A stretch of 32,863 nucleotides of DNA, from positions 1 through 32,863 of the forward strand of contig VGKM01000003.1 of the NCBI GenBank assembly GCA_016867005.1, given 5' to 3'. This stretch comes from Candidatus Omnitrophota bacterium. Its GTDB lineage: Bacteria; Omnitrophota; Gorgyraeia; Gygaellales; Profunditerraquicolaceae. How positions within the stretch are numbered: the stretch's first letter is position 1; each line of letters opens with the position of its first letter. The translations under genes were made by a program, and so were the position numbers. This document shows, piece after piece, positions 1-7,907 of the stretch. The notes beneath the pieces were generated by a model. It saw nothing but the letters and a program-made list of their open reading frames with translations, was not told where the DNA came from and made no database searches.

Positions 1-63
1 TTTGGCTAGAGCGCAGCGTTCGGGACGCTGAGGCCGACAGTTCAAGTCTGTCCGCCCCGACCA
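1..63 (+). tRNA. tRNA-Pro (anticodon CGG), 5' end cut by window
   Basis: The 3' part of a tRNA is visible. The anticodon arm is CAGCG/CGCTG (14-18 with 26-30) around a 7-nt loop whose anticodon at 21-23 is CGG, which decodes proline CCG. The T arm is GACAG/CTGTC (about 36-40 with 48-52) around TTCAAGT. The 3' acceptor strand CGCCCCG (53-59) is followed by discriminator A60 and an encoded CCA (61-63). The implied 5' acceptor strand CGGGGCG lies before the window and would be typical of tRNA-Pro. The D-arm remnant at 1-13 is consistent. The CCA is genomically encoded although a CCA-type nucleotidyltransferase gene is present at 20158. Confidence 0.95.
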
Positions 64-108
64 CCTTTCGATAAACTCAAGGTGATCGCCCTGAGTGGAA
101 TCGAAGGG
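64..108. repeat. REP-like inverted repeat doublet after tRNA-Pro
   Basis: Two related 19-20 nt arms face each other. The left arm is 64-82 (starts CCTTTCGAT, ends CTCAAGG) and the right arm is 89-108 (starts CCCTGAGTGG, ends CGAAGGG), with a 6-nt loop at 83-88. The arms are near-complementary, with a few mismatches in the middle. The right arm has the pattern CCCTGAG-N5-TCGAAGGG, which I recall as a widely dispersed intergenic repeat in many environmental bacterial genomes. No T-run follows, so it is not a canonical intrinsic terminator, although it could end the tRNA transcript or act as a processing signal. Confidence 0.6.
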
Positions 109-146
109 CGGACAAATAACAAAAGCCACAAGGAGTCCAAGAAGTT

Positions 147-3100
147 ATGAAAACCGGGCCCAGGCGCAAATATTTAATAATTCCGGTTGTGGTTATTACG
201 GGGATAATTATTTCTTTTATCCTCTTTTTTATGTCAAAGCGCCTGGAGAATAAGCGCCTGATCGCCGATTTTGAGTTATTGGCAGATGCAAGAAGCGACG
301 CGATACAACTCAGTTTGCAGGACCATATATTCGAGCTTTATTCTTTGCAAAGTTTTTTTGATGCCTCGCAATCGGTAAATAGGCAGGAATTTTCCACTTT
401 TGTCTCTGTTATTTTGCCCCGCCATCTCGGAGTGATCTCTTTTGACTGGGTCCCGCGCATAACCGATTCTAACAGGGAAAAATTTGAGGAGGCAATCCAG
501 AAAGAAGGCGTTGGCAGCTTTAAAATCAGGGACCTGGGAAATGAAGGAAAACTTTCAGAAGCCAAGCCCCACCCCGAGTATTTCCCTATCTATTATTCAG
601 TCCCTCCTGAAAACAATGCAAATGTCCTTGGTTTTAACCTTATGTCCAGTGAAGTACGCTGGCAGGCAATGCTGAGGGCGGTAAATGATGATGCCCCGAT
701 AGCTACTCCCCGCATAAGATCAATCCGGAAGGGTTCGGATTATGCCTGCCGTTTGTTTCTGCCTGTATACCGCAATGGCGTTATTTATAATACAAAAGAA
801 CTTCGTCAGCAGAATTTATTAGGTTATGTTTCGACGCTTTTCTTGGTCAAGGATACTATAGACGAGGCCTTAAAAGGCATGAAGCAGGCAGGTATTAATG
901 TATGCCTCTATGACGAAAGCGCGCCTCCCGATGATAAATTGCTGTATTGCCATATAGAAAATGCCTCCTTAGGCAATAGTAAACAAGGCTCAAGCAGAGG
1001 ATTTATCGCCCGTTCTACATTTGATTTCGGCGGCAGAAAATGGAGGATTGTTGCAACGCCTACAGAAGAATTCTTTGCTGTAAGAAAATTTGCCGGGCCA
1101 TGGTTTGTGCTCTTTGGGTCATTTATTTTAACATTTTTCTTAGCATCGTATTTATTCAGTATCTTAAACAGGTCAGCTGAAATCGAAAGGTTGATCGAGG
1201 AGCGCACAGCGGAATTAATCAAAGCAAAAGATAAAGCTACGCTTTTGTATAAGGTAAGCCCCAGCGCTATTTTTACGGTTGATAAAGAAATGCGGATCGT
1301 AAGCTGGAATAATAAGGCAACCGAGATAACCGGCTATACCAATGAAGAGGTAATGGGTAAGCAGTGCTTTATGTTTACCGAATACCCCTGCAAGGATAAA
1401 TGTGGACTTTATTCTGACGATGTCTCAAAACCTATAATCGGCCAGGAATGCACGATAAAGAGAAAAGATGGCACGATGCGTATTGTTACAAAGAATGCCG
1501 ATTTTCTAAAAGACGAATTCGGCAATGTAATGGGAGGCATTGAGAGTTTTGAAGATATCACCGAAAGAAAGCTTGCTGAAAACGCAATTAGAATTGCTTT
1601 TGATATGACGCATTCCATCCTGGAAAAGGCGCCGTTCGGCATATTTGTTGTAAATAAAACAGGAAATATCGATTATGTAAATACCCGCATGATTGAGATC
1701 TCCGGCTCGACTTACGAGCAATTCAAGGGAATGAATATTCTGCAAGTCCCCACATATAAGGAACTCGGCCTGGACCAGAAAATAAGGGATGTAATAAATT
1801 CTGGCGAATCATTTTTTATGGGTGACGTTGATTATACTTCTTTTTACAGCAAGAAAAGGAGCATCAGGAATTTTACCGGGATGTCTTTTGAAGAAGAGGG
1901 GCAGAGAAAAGCGCTTATTTTCGTAGAAGATGTTACTGCGGAAAAGCAGGCTGAGCAAAAGCTTGAAGAGGCGGCAGAAGAATGGAAGAGGACATTTGAT
2001 TCTATTTCCGATATGATCTTTATCCAGGATATCGACTCTACTATATTAAGGGCAAATAAGGCCTTCCTTGAATCTATAAAATCTCCTGCCGGCGACGTAA
2101 TCGGAAAGAAATGTTATCAGGTAATGCATAACCTTGACCATCCCTGGCCGGAATGCCCGTTTGAAAAGACCAAGCAGGATAAACTTACGCATACCGAAGA
2201 GGTCCATGATAAAAATATCGGTATCCCGCTTTTGGTTTCTACTTCTCCGATCTTTGACAACAAGGGTAATTTGATCGGCTCTGTCCATATTGCCAAGGAT
2301 ATCTCTGATATTATCAGGGCAAGAGAGGAACTTGAAAAAAAGAATGAAGAACTGAGAAAGCTCGATCAGCTCAAATCAGATTTTGTTTCTACGGTTTCGC
2401 ATGAATTACGCACCCCGCTATCTATTACCAAGGAAGGGATAAGTTTAATAATCGACGGTATCCCGGGAGCGATAAATGAAAAGCAGCGGAAAATATTAAG
2501 TACGGCAAAAGATAATGTGGACAGGCTGGCGCGCATCATCAATGAATTGCTTGATATTTCAAGGATCGAGGCAGGCAAGATTGAGATCAGAAGAGAATCC
2601 ACCAGTTTGAATCATATTATAGAGACAGTTATTACTTCGTTTTCATTAAAGACGCAGGAAAAAAACCTGGAATTGAAGTTAACCATGCCCGGGAGGCCTG
2701 TTGAAATCTATATTGACCCGGATAAAATAATCCAGGTATTTACTAATTTTGTGGATAATGCGATTAAATTCACCGAGAAAGGCACAATTGAGGTTTCTTG
2801 CTTTGAAAAAGAAAATGAGGTTGAGTGTTGTGTCAGGGATTCGGGTATCGGCATATCCGCTGATGACCTGCCTAAGCTGTTTGATAAGTTCCAACAATTC
2901 GGCCGTACGCCCGGGCCGGGAGAAAAAGGGACTGGCTTAGGGCTATCTATAGCCAAAGGGATAATCGACCTGCATAAGGGGCGTATTTGGGTAGAAAGCG
3001 AATTCGGCAAAGGCACGAAGTTTTATTTTAGCCTGCCCAAATATACTTATGAAACTCTTACAAAGGAATATGTTGATTCAGGCATCGATGATTCTTTGAA

Positions 3101-3458
3101 AAATCATACTAAATTCTCTTATATAATTGTAACTGTCGTAGATTTTAACAAGATATCCGAAGAAATCGAAAAAAATAAATTACATGAAGTCCTGCGTGAT
3201 ATCGAGGCGGCCATACGCAACAGTTTACGCCGTTCAAAGGATACTACATTAAAAGGGGAAAAAGAATTCGGTGTCTTCTTGTATGACTGCAACAGGGAGA
3301 ATGCTTTAAGGGTCGAGGGTAGGATCGAGCAGGTCATAGAGGATTGTTTGATTACGCATAGTTTGAGCGGAAGGCTGCAATTTAAATTCGGCTGCGTTAC
3401 ATATCCGGATCAGGCATCAAATTATGAAGAACTGATCAATATAATCAGGAAAGAATAA
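147..3458 (+). CDS. Membrane CHASE/PAS sensor histidine kinase with degenerate GGDEF-like tail
   Basis: This is a 1103-residue inner-membrane sensor kinase. A transmembrane helix at about 8-29, an extracytoplasmic CHASE-type sensor at about 70-290 and a second helix at about 317-341 are followed by three PAS regions (about 366-475, 491-600, 613-730). PAS1 and PAS3 carry Cys-rich stretches (PCKDKC; WPECPF). The kinase core is complete: H-box SHELRTP with His752, N-box DNAIKF (870-875), G1 DSGIGI (898-903) and G2 GTGLGLSIA (928-936). After the ATPase, residues about 1010-1103 resemble a shortened GGDEF fold, but the signature reads GEKEF (1037-1041), so diguanylate cyclase activity is unlikely. 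The start ATG has AAGGAG at 130-135. Its partner is probably the receiver protein just downstream. The signal it senses cannot be read from sequence. Confidence 0.9.
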   Translation: MKTGPRRKYLIIPVVVITGIIISFILFFMSKRLENKRLIADFELLADARSDAIQLSLQDHIFELYSLQSFFDASQSVNRQEFSTFVSVILPRHLGVISFDWVPRITDSNREKFEEAIQKEGVGSFKIRDLGNEGKLSEAKPHPEYFPIYYSVPPENNANVLGFNLMSSEVRWQAMLRAVNDDAPIATPRIRSIRKGSDYACRLFLPVYRNGVIYNTKELRQQNLLGYVSTLFLVKDTIDEALKGMKQAGINVCLYDESAPPDDKLLYCHIENASLGNSKQGSSRGFIARSTFDFGGRKWRIVATPTEEFFAVRKFAGPWFVLFGSFILTFFLASYLFSILNRSAEIERLIEERTAELIKAKDKATLLYKVSPSAIFTVDKEMRIVSWNNKATEITGYTNEEVMGKQCFMFTEYPCKDKCGLYSDDVSKPIIGQECTIKRKDGTMRIVTKNADFLKDEFGNVMGGIESFEDITERKLAENAIRIAFDMTHSILEKAPFGIFVVNKTGNIDYVNTRMIEISGSTYEQFKGMNILQVPTYKELGLDQKIRDVINSGESFFMGDVDYTSFYSKKRSIRNFTGMSFEEEGQRKALIFVEDVTAEKQAEQKLEEAAEEWKRTFDSISDMIFIQDIDSTILRANKAFLESIKSPAGDVIGKKCYQVMHNLDHPWPECPFEKTKQDKLTHTEEVHDKNIGIPLLVSTSPIFDNKGNLIGSVHIAKDISDIIRAREELEKKNEELRKLDQLKSDFVSTVSHELRTPLSITKEGISLIIDGIPGAINEKQRKILSTAKDNVDRLARIINELLDISRIEAGKIEIRRESTSLNHIIETVITSFSLKTQEKNLELKLTMPGRPVEIYIDPDKIIQVFTNFVDNAIKFTEKGTIEVSCFEKENEVECCVRDSGIGISADDLPKLFDKFQQFGRTPGPGEKGTGLGLSIAKGIIDLHKGRIWVESEFGKGTKFYFSLPKYTYETLTKEYVDSGIDDSLKNHTKFSYIIVTVVDFNKISEEIEKNKLHEVLRDIEAAIRNSLRRSKDTTLKGEKEFGVFLYDCNRENALRVEGRIEQVIEDCLITHSLSGRLQFKFGCVTYPDQASNYEELINIIRKE

Positions 3459-3463
3459 ATAAT

Positions 3464-3491
3464 TTTACAAAACTTGATTTATGTGTAAAAT
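3464..3491 (+). promoter_or_regulatory. Candidate sigma70 promoter before response regulator
   Basis: TTTACA at 3464-3469 and TAAAAT at 3486-3491 are separated by 16 bp, each one mismatch from consensus. They lie in the 69-bp gap between the kinase and the receiver gene, 36 bp before the receiver ATG. It could let the receiver and downstream assembly genes be expressed separately from the kinase. This is motif evidence only. Confidence 0.35.
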
Positions 3492-3527
3492 AAGGCAGGA
3501 TAGGATTTTTTATTACCGGAGGTAGAA

Positions 3528-3899
3528 ATGGGAAATAGCAGGATTTTGCTGGTTGATGATGAGACGGACCTGGTTGAAATGGTCAAGATGCGGCTTGAGG
3601 CCAATCATTACGAAGTAATTACCGCTTTTGACGGGCAGGATGGCCTGGAGAAGGCGCGCAGCGTAAATCCTGATTTGATCATCCTGGATATTATGCTTCC
3701 TAAGATGGATGGTTATAAGGTCTGCAGGATACTGAAATTTGATGAGAACTTCAAGAAAATACCCGTTATCATGTTTACCGCACGCGCTCAAGACCAGGAC
3801 AAGGAGACCGGTACGCAGGTCGGGGCAGATGCCTATATAACAAAACCGTTCGAGCCGGAAGTATTATTGAATAAAATCAATGAACTAATGCCAAAATAA
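3528..3899 (+). CDS. Stand-alone CheY-like response regulator receiver
   Basis: A 123-residue single receiver domain with no output domain. The acidic pocket is D10-D11, the phosphoacceptor is D54 (in LIILDIMLPKMDG), the conserved Thr is T84 (IMFTA) and the conserved Lys is K106 (TKPF). A strong SD GGAGG (3518-3522) sits 5 nt before the ATG. It follows the histidine kinase and ends 7 nt before the PilB/GspE ATPase gene, so it is probably co-transcribed with the assembly cluster. With no DNA-binding or enzymatic domain it should act by protein-protein contact, perhaps on the pilus/secretion machine. That target is inferred from position only. Confidence 0.93.
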   Translation: MGNSRILLVDDETDLVEMVKMRLEANHYEVITAFDGQDGLEKARSVNPDLIILDIMLPKMDGYKVCRILKFDENFKKIPVIMFTARAQDQDKETGTQVGADAYITKPFEPEVLLNKINELMPK

Positions 3900-3906
3900 G
3901 GAAAAT

Positions 3907-5580
3907 ATGGATATCAGGCCGGATATTAATTTATTGATACAAAAAGGGATCATTAGCCAGGAACAGGTGGATAAAGCAAGGGAAGAGAGCGCCAAGACAG
4001 GGCTTCCTATTGAGAAATCACTTGAGCGGCTGGGTTTTATTTCTGAAGTGGATATCGCAAAAATTGCCGCGGATTCTATCGGCGTGCCTTTTATCAATTT
4101 GACCGATTACCTGATAGATGCTGAAGCAATCAAGCTTGTCCCTGAGGCATTGGCGAAGAAATTTAAAGCAGTGCCTATTTTTAAAATAGGCGATAGTTTA
4201 ACCGTGGCAATGGCAGATCCCCGCGATATCGCGGCAATCGATGAAATCAGGTTAAAAAGCAAGGTCGGGATAATCGAGCCGGTCATATCTACGGTAGACA
4301 TGATCCAGAAAGTTATTGACCAGTATTATGGGGCTATCGGTAGCGCCGAGGAATTAGTCAAGGGCCTGACCAAAGAAAAAATGGAGGAGCGCCTCAAAGG
4401 GACAAAGGGGCTTGCCGAGATCGCCGAAGATGCACCTATCGTAAAATTAGTAAGTTTAATAATCATGCAGGCCGTAAAAGACAAGGCAAGCGATGTGCAT
4501 ATTGAGCCGGCTGAAGATAAAGTCCTTGTGCGTTACCGCATAGACGGTATTTTGCATGAGGTACAAAAGATACCTAAACACTTGCAGAGTGCTTTGGCAT
4601 CGCGCGTCAAGGTAATGGCAAGGATGGATATTGCCGAGACCCGTAATCCTCAGGACGGAAGGATACAATTAAAGATGGAGAATAAGGATCTTGACCTGAG
4701 GGTTTCTTCTTTTCCGACAATAAACGGAGAAAACCTGGTTTTAAGGATTTTGGATAAATCATCGGTCCTTATGGGGCTTGCGGAACTCGGGTTTGCCGGC
4801 AAGGATTTAAAAAACTTTGATAAACTTATCAGGCGGCCAAACGGGATAATCCTTGTTACCGGCCCCACTGGTTCGGGAAAAACCACGACTTTGTATGCCG
4901 CGCTTTCCACTATCAATTCCATAGAAAAGAATATCATTACCATTGAGGACCCTGTTGAGTATGAGATCCCGCTTATCCGGCAGACGCAGGTAAATCCGAA
5001 GGCAGGGCTTACTTTTGCTAACGGCTTGCGCAGTATCCTTCGCCAGGACCCCGATATAATCATGGTCGGCGAAATACGCGATAAAGAAACCGCAGAGATA
5101 GCGATCCAGGCGTCTTTAACCGGGCATTTAGTTTTTTCAACGCTGCACACAAACGATGCCCCGGGCGCCCTTACCCGCCTGATAGATATGGGGATTGAAC
5201 CGTTTTTAATCGCAAGTTCCATCACCGGTATCCTGGCTCAGAGATTAGTGCGTGTGATCTGCCCGAAGTGTAAAGAAAAATATACTCCTTCGGATGAGGT
5301 CATGCATGATTTAGGGTTGAAGGAGAAAGTTGAATTGTACCGAGGAAAAGGATGTATGCACTGTAAAGAGACCGGTTTTTCCGGAAGAGTAGGTATTTTT
5401 GAATTACTTCTTATGAATGAGGAGATAAAGAACCTGGTTACCGCAAAGGCATCAAGCGGCGATATCAAGAAAAAGGCCTTGGCTCAAGGGATGACTACTT
5501 TATATGAAGACGGGATGGAGAAAATAAAGAGCGGAGTAACTACCGCAGAAGAAATGCTTAGAGTGACAGAGGAGGTGTAG
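3907..5580 (+). CDS. pilB: Type IV pilus / type II secretion assembly ATPase (PilB/GspE)
   Basis: A 557-residue hexameric AAA-like ATPase that powers pilin or pseudopilin polymerisation from the cytoplasm. The N-terminal 160 residues form a MshEN/T2SSE-N type region (RLGFISEVDIAKIA and following), a domain class that in some members binds cyclic-di-GMP. Walker A is GPTGSGKTT (319-327, Lys325). The Walker B/Asp-box region ends in GEIRD (388-392), and a His box follows (STLHTNDA). Four cysteines, C452, C455, C483 and C486, form the zinc site found in PilB/GspE and absent from most PilT. Length is typical. The order ATPase, small membrane protein, platform, pseudopilins supports an assembly motor rather than a retraction motor. 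Whether it belongs to a pilus or a T2SS is unresolved, so gspE is an equally fair symbol. Confidence 0.93.
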   Translation: MDIRPDINLLIQKGIISQEQVDKAREESAKTGLPIEKSLERLGFISEVDIAKIAADSIGVPFINLTDYLIDAEAIKLVPEALAKKFKAVPIFKIGDSLTVAMADPRDIAAIDEIRLKSKVGIIEPVISTVDMIQKVIDQYYGAIGSAEELVKGLTKEKMEERLKGTKGLAEIAEDAPIVKLVSLIIMQAVKDKASDVHIEPAEDKVLVRYRIDGILHEVQKIPKHLQSALASRVKVMARMDIAETRNPQDGRIQLKMENKDLDLRVSSFPTINGENLVLRILDKSSVLMGLAELGFAGKDLKNFDKLIRRPNGIILVTGPTGSGKTTTLYAALSTINSIEKNIITIEDPVEYEIPLIRQTQVNPKAGLTFANGLRSILRQDPDIIMVGEIRDKETAEIAIQASLTGHLVFSTLHTNDAPGALTRLIDMGIEPFLIASSITGILAQRLVRVICPKCKEKYTPSDEVMHDLGLKEKVELYRGKGCMHCKETGFSGRVGIFELLLMNEEIKNLVTAKASSGDIKKKALAQGMTTLYEDGMEKIKSGVTTAEEMLRVTEEV

Positions 5581-5581
5581 G

Positions 5582-5791
5582 ATGGTAATTTTAGTTATTA
5601 TCGGGGTTGTTTCTTTGATTTTAGGGTTGTTCCTTATGACCGATCCAAAATTATTGGAAAAGTTTATTAATCAGTTGAACAAAGTCATTATAGCAACAAG
5701 GCCGCCGAGCCTTAAGCAGAATAAGCTCCTCGGGATCTTCTTGATTGTTTTTTCCTTAGTTATGTTTTATATAGGGATGAAGTTAAGGTAA
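5582..5791 (+). CDS. Small two-helix membrane protein of unknown function
   Basis: A 69-residue protein with two hydrophobic helices (about 1-20 and 48-66) joined by a basic, hydrophilic loop of roughly 27 residues (EKFINQLNKVIIATRPPSLK). The start is well supported: SD GAGGAGGTG overlaps the end of the ATPase gene, and the ATG lies one base after its stop. It lies between the ATPase and platform genes, with 12 bp to the next start. I do not recognise a family. Position and topology suggest an accessory inner-membrane subunit of the assembly machine, which is inference only. Confidence 0.75.
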   Translation: MVILVIIGVVSLILGLFLMTDPKLLEKFINQLNKVIIATRPPSLKQNKLLGIFLIVFSLVMFYIGMKLR

Positions 5792-5803
5792 CTGATAAGG
5801 ATC

Positions 5804-7018
5804 ATGCCAAACTTTAAATATAGGGCAAGAGATAAGTTTTCGAGGGCAGTTAGCGGCACAATTGCCGCATCCGGAGAAGACGAAGCAGCCAAAAAGCTCC
5901 AGGATATGGGGTATGTGCCTATATCTGTTGAAAAGGCCCGCGATTTTTCCGCCCATGACCTGCTTAAGAAATTCAAAAGCGTAAAGCTGGAGGAGGTTAA
6001 TGTTTTTACCCGCCAGCTTTATTCTTTGCAAAAAGCCGGCGTCCCTCTTTTGTCCAGTTTGGAAGTAATCGCTATCCAAAGTAAGAACATGTATTTCAGA
6101 AGTGTTATCGAAGAAATAGCGGCAAATATCAGGTCAGGCAATAGTTTTTCTGCCTCTCTTCGAAAATACCCAAAGATCTTCGACGAAGTTTATGTCAGTA
6201 TGGTTAAAGCAGCAGAGTCAGGCGGTAATATCGCCAATATCCTGGAAAGGTTAAGCGCCTTACTGGAACAGGATATTGATACAAGGGCAAGGATCAAATC
6301 TGCAACGCGTTATCCCTTGCTTGCTTTTGTAGTTTTGTGTATCGGGTTCCTGATCATGGTCACTTTTGTAATCCCCCGTTTTTCAGTGATTTATGGCCAA
6401 TTTAATGCGGAGCTGCCTTTGCCGACCCGCGTTTTAATTATGATAAACCTCTTAATCAGAAAATTCTGGTTTTTGTTTATCACGCTTATTATCGCAGGTT
6501 TTATCGGTTTTAGAAAATTCATTAGATCCGGCTTTGGCCGTCCTATATGGGATAATTTTAAGCTTAAAGTTTATGTCCTGGGCCCTTTGATGCAAATACT
6601 GATAATGTCCCGTTTTGCCAGGATCACCAGTTTATTGATGAAAAGCGGGGTCCCGATATTGGAGATCCTGGATTTAGTGGCAAATACATCAGGTAATATT
6701 ATTATCGCCCGCGCCATAAGAAACGTCAAAGAAAGCGTTAACCAGGGAAGGGGCATTTCAGAGCCGATGAAAGCAAGCGGCCTTTTCCCGCCGGTTGTCG
6801 TACAGATGGTGGCAATAGGAGAGCAAACCGGCAAAGTCGATGAGCTGCTTTTAAGCGTCGCAGACTACTATGACCGCGAATCCAGCTATATGATCAAGAA
6901 TTTGAGTACCTATATTGAACCGGCGTTGATCTTCGTTTTAGGAATAATGGTTTTAGTGATGGCACTAGCGATATTTTTGCCGATGTGGAACCTGATCAGG
7001 TTATTCAGGCCTTCTTAA
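5804..7018 (+). CDS. pilC: Type IV pilus / T2SS inner-membrane platform protein (PilC/GspF)
   Basis: A 404-residue polytopic platform protein, usual length for PilC/GspF. Two GspF repeats are visible: the first at about 70-195, beginning FTRQLYSLQKAGVPLLSSLE, the second at about 270-395, with SRFARITSLLMKSGVPILE. Each is followed by hydrophobic helices (about 168-190, 213-236 and 372-396). The N-terminus (MPNFKYRARDKFSRAVSG) is typical of the family. AAGGA lies just before the ATG. It follows the ATPase and small membrane gene and stops two bases before the GspG-like gene. It should couple the cytoplasmic ATPase to pilin insertion. The alternative symbol is gspF. Confidence 0.93.
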   Translation: MPNFKYRARDKFSRAVSGTIAASGEDEAAKKLQDMGYVPISVEKARDFSAHDLLKKFKSVKLEEVNVFTRQLYSLQKAGVPLLSSLEVIAIQSKNMYFRSVIEEIAANIRSGNSFSASLRKYPKIFDEVYVSMVKAAESGGNIANILERLSALLEQDIDTRARIKSATRYPLLAFVVLCIGFLIMVTFVIPRFSVIYGQFNAELPLPTRVLIMINLLIRKFWFLFITLIIAGFIGFRKFIRSGFGRPIWDNFKLKVYVLGPLMQILIMSRFARITSLLMKSGVPILEILDLVANTSGNIIIARAIRNVKESVNQGRGISEPMKASGLFPPVVVQMVAIGEQTGKVDELLLSVADYYDRESSYMIKNLSTYIEPALIFVLGIMVLVMALAIFLPMWNLIRLFRPS

Positions 7019-7020
7019 AG

Positions 7021-7404
7021 ATGGCAAAGCGCGGCCTTACGCTCTTTGAGTTATTGGTTTCGGTTTGCGTTATTTCTACTCTTATCGGTTTATTTGCAAT
7101 TTATGCCAACAATACCGTAAAGGTCTCAAGAGAGATTGCCTTGCAAAGCGAGCTTAAGAATATCCGGATGTCTATCCAGCATTTTTATATTTTAAACGGA
7201 AGATATCCCAACGATTTGTTTGAGTTAACGCGTGAGCCCTTGACAATAGGCAGTGATAATAGTAAAATAATACTTCAAAGTTACTTGGGTTCTTTCAGGG
7301 TTGACAAGGAAGGCTGTATGCTCGACCCTTTCTTCAATAGGTATGTTTATAACAAAGTAGATGGCTCGGTTCATCCGGGAGGCAATGATTACCAGCGGTG
7401 GTAA
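7021..7404 (+). CDS. GspG-like type II pseudopilin
   Basis: I chose the ATG at 7021 because it gives a short basic leader and a canonical prepilin cleavage site (MAKRG/LTLFELLVS) with Glu at +5 of the mature chain. An upstream in-frame ATG at 6985 would add an unneeded extension overlapping the platform gene. The product is 127 residues: cleaved leader, a hydrophobic N-terminal helix, a soluble part with ILNGRYPNDLFEL and DPFFNRYVYNKVDGS. The latter resembles the DPWGNPY-type region near the C-terminus of GspG major pseudopilins. It starts two bases after the platform stop. It may be the main pseudopilin or an early minor pilin of the fibre. Confidence 0.85.
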   Translation: MAKRGLTLFELLVSVCVISTLIGLFAIYANNTVKVSREIALQSELKNIRMSIQHFYILNGRYPNDLFELTREPLTIGSDNSKIILQSYLGSFRVDKEGCMLDPFFNRYVYNKVDGSVHPGGNDYQRW

Positions 7405-7424
7405 ATTTTTGGAATTAATAACAC

Positions 7425-7449
7425 CCCGCGCTTATCGGAATTGCGCGGG
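7425..7449 (+). promoter_or_regulatory. GC hairpin in leader of pilin gene
   Basis: CCCGCGC (7425-7431) and GCGCGGG (7443-7449) form a perfect 7-bp stem with an 11-nt loop, 30 nt before the pilin ATG. There is no T-run after it. It may stabilise the 5' end of the pilin message or mark a processing site between the pseudopilin and pilin cistrons. Confidence 0.4.
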
Positions 7450-7479
7450 CGTACCCTTATTGGGTAAAAAGGAGGGGTA

Positions 7480-7881
7480 ATGGGTAAAAAGTCAGGTTTT
7501 ACTTTAATTGAATTAGTAATGGTCATAGTTATCCTCGGGATACTCGCCTCAGTCGCATTACCGACATTTTTCAACTTGCAGGAAGATGCAAAAAGAGCAG
7601 CTGTTAAAGGCGATTTAGGCGGCCTTCGCAGCGCAATTGCTATCTGGTATGCCAAGACAGCGGCATCGGCTGGTGTGGCATCATATCCTTCTATTACAGA
7701 ATTGAATTCTTCTCCCGGCGGGCCTTTAGCATTCGGCGTCCCGGTCAACCCTTATACAAATTCAAGCGGAATAATCGCGGGTGCCGCAGAAACTGCTAAT
7801 TCAAGCCAGGGATGGATTTATGACGTTACTACCGGCAGGATTTGGAGTTCCGCTCCGCAGACCCAGGGTTCGGGTTATTAG
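7480..7881 (+). CDS. Type IV pilin-like protein, probable major pilin
   Basis: A 133-residue prepilin with the textbook class III signal MGKKSG/FTLIELVMV, Glu+5 and a long hydrophobic N-terminal helix reaching ASVALPTFFNLQEDAKR. The remainder is small, rich in Ala/Ser/Thr/Gly, with no cysteine pair for a disulphide loop. The ATG has a strong AAGGAGGGG SD, the best ribosome site in the cluster, and the gene is flanked by hairpins on both sides (7425-7449, 7908-7949). Both fit a highly expressed fibre subunit. Major status is inferred from these expression signals and not from homology. Confidence 0.88.
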   Translation: MGKKSGFTLIELVMVIVILGILASVALPTFFNLQEDAKRAAVKGDLGGLRSAIAIWYAKTAASAGVASYPSITELNSSPGGPLAFGVPVNPYTNSSGIIAGAAETANSSQGWIYDVTTGRIWSSAPQTQGSGY

Positions 7882-7907
7882 TAAGATATTTTAGTTTGAC
7901 TTAAACG

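Noticed and set aside
3474..3506. TTGATT ... TAGGAT as a promoter before the response regulator
   Set aside because: The spacing is 21 bp, too long. The pair TTTACA-16-TAAAAT at 3464-3491 is the better candidate.
4650..5225. Long minus-strand open frame (191 codons) opposite the PilB/GspE gene
   Set aside because: The plus strand here encodes the Walker A and B motifs of the ATPase. The minus frame has no recognisable domain, no SD and reflects codon bias of the real gene.
6985..7020. Upstream ATG for the GspG-like gene inside pilC
   Set aside because: It would lengthen the leader before the prepilin cleavage site and overlap pilC without need. ATG 7021 gives a canonical short leader.
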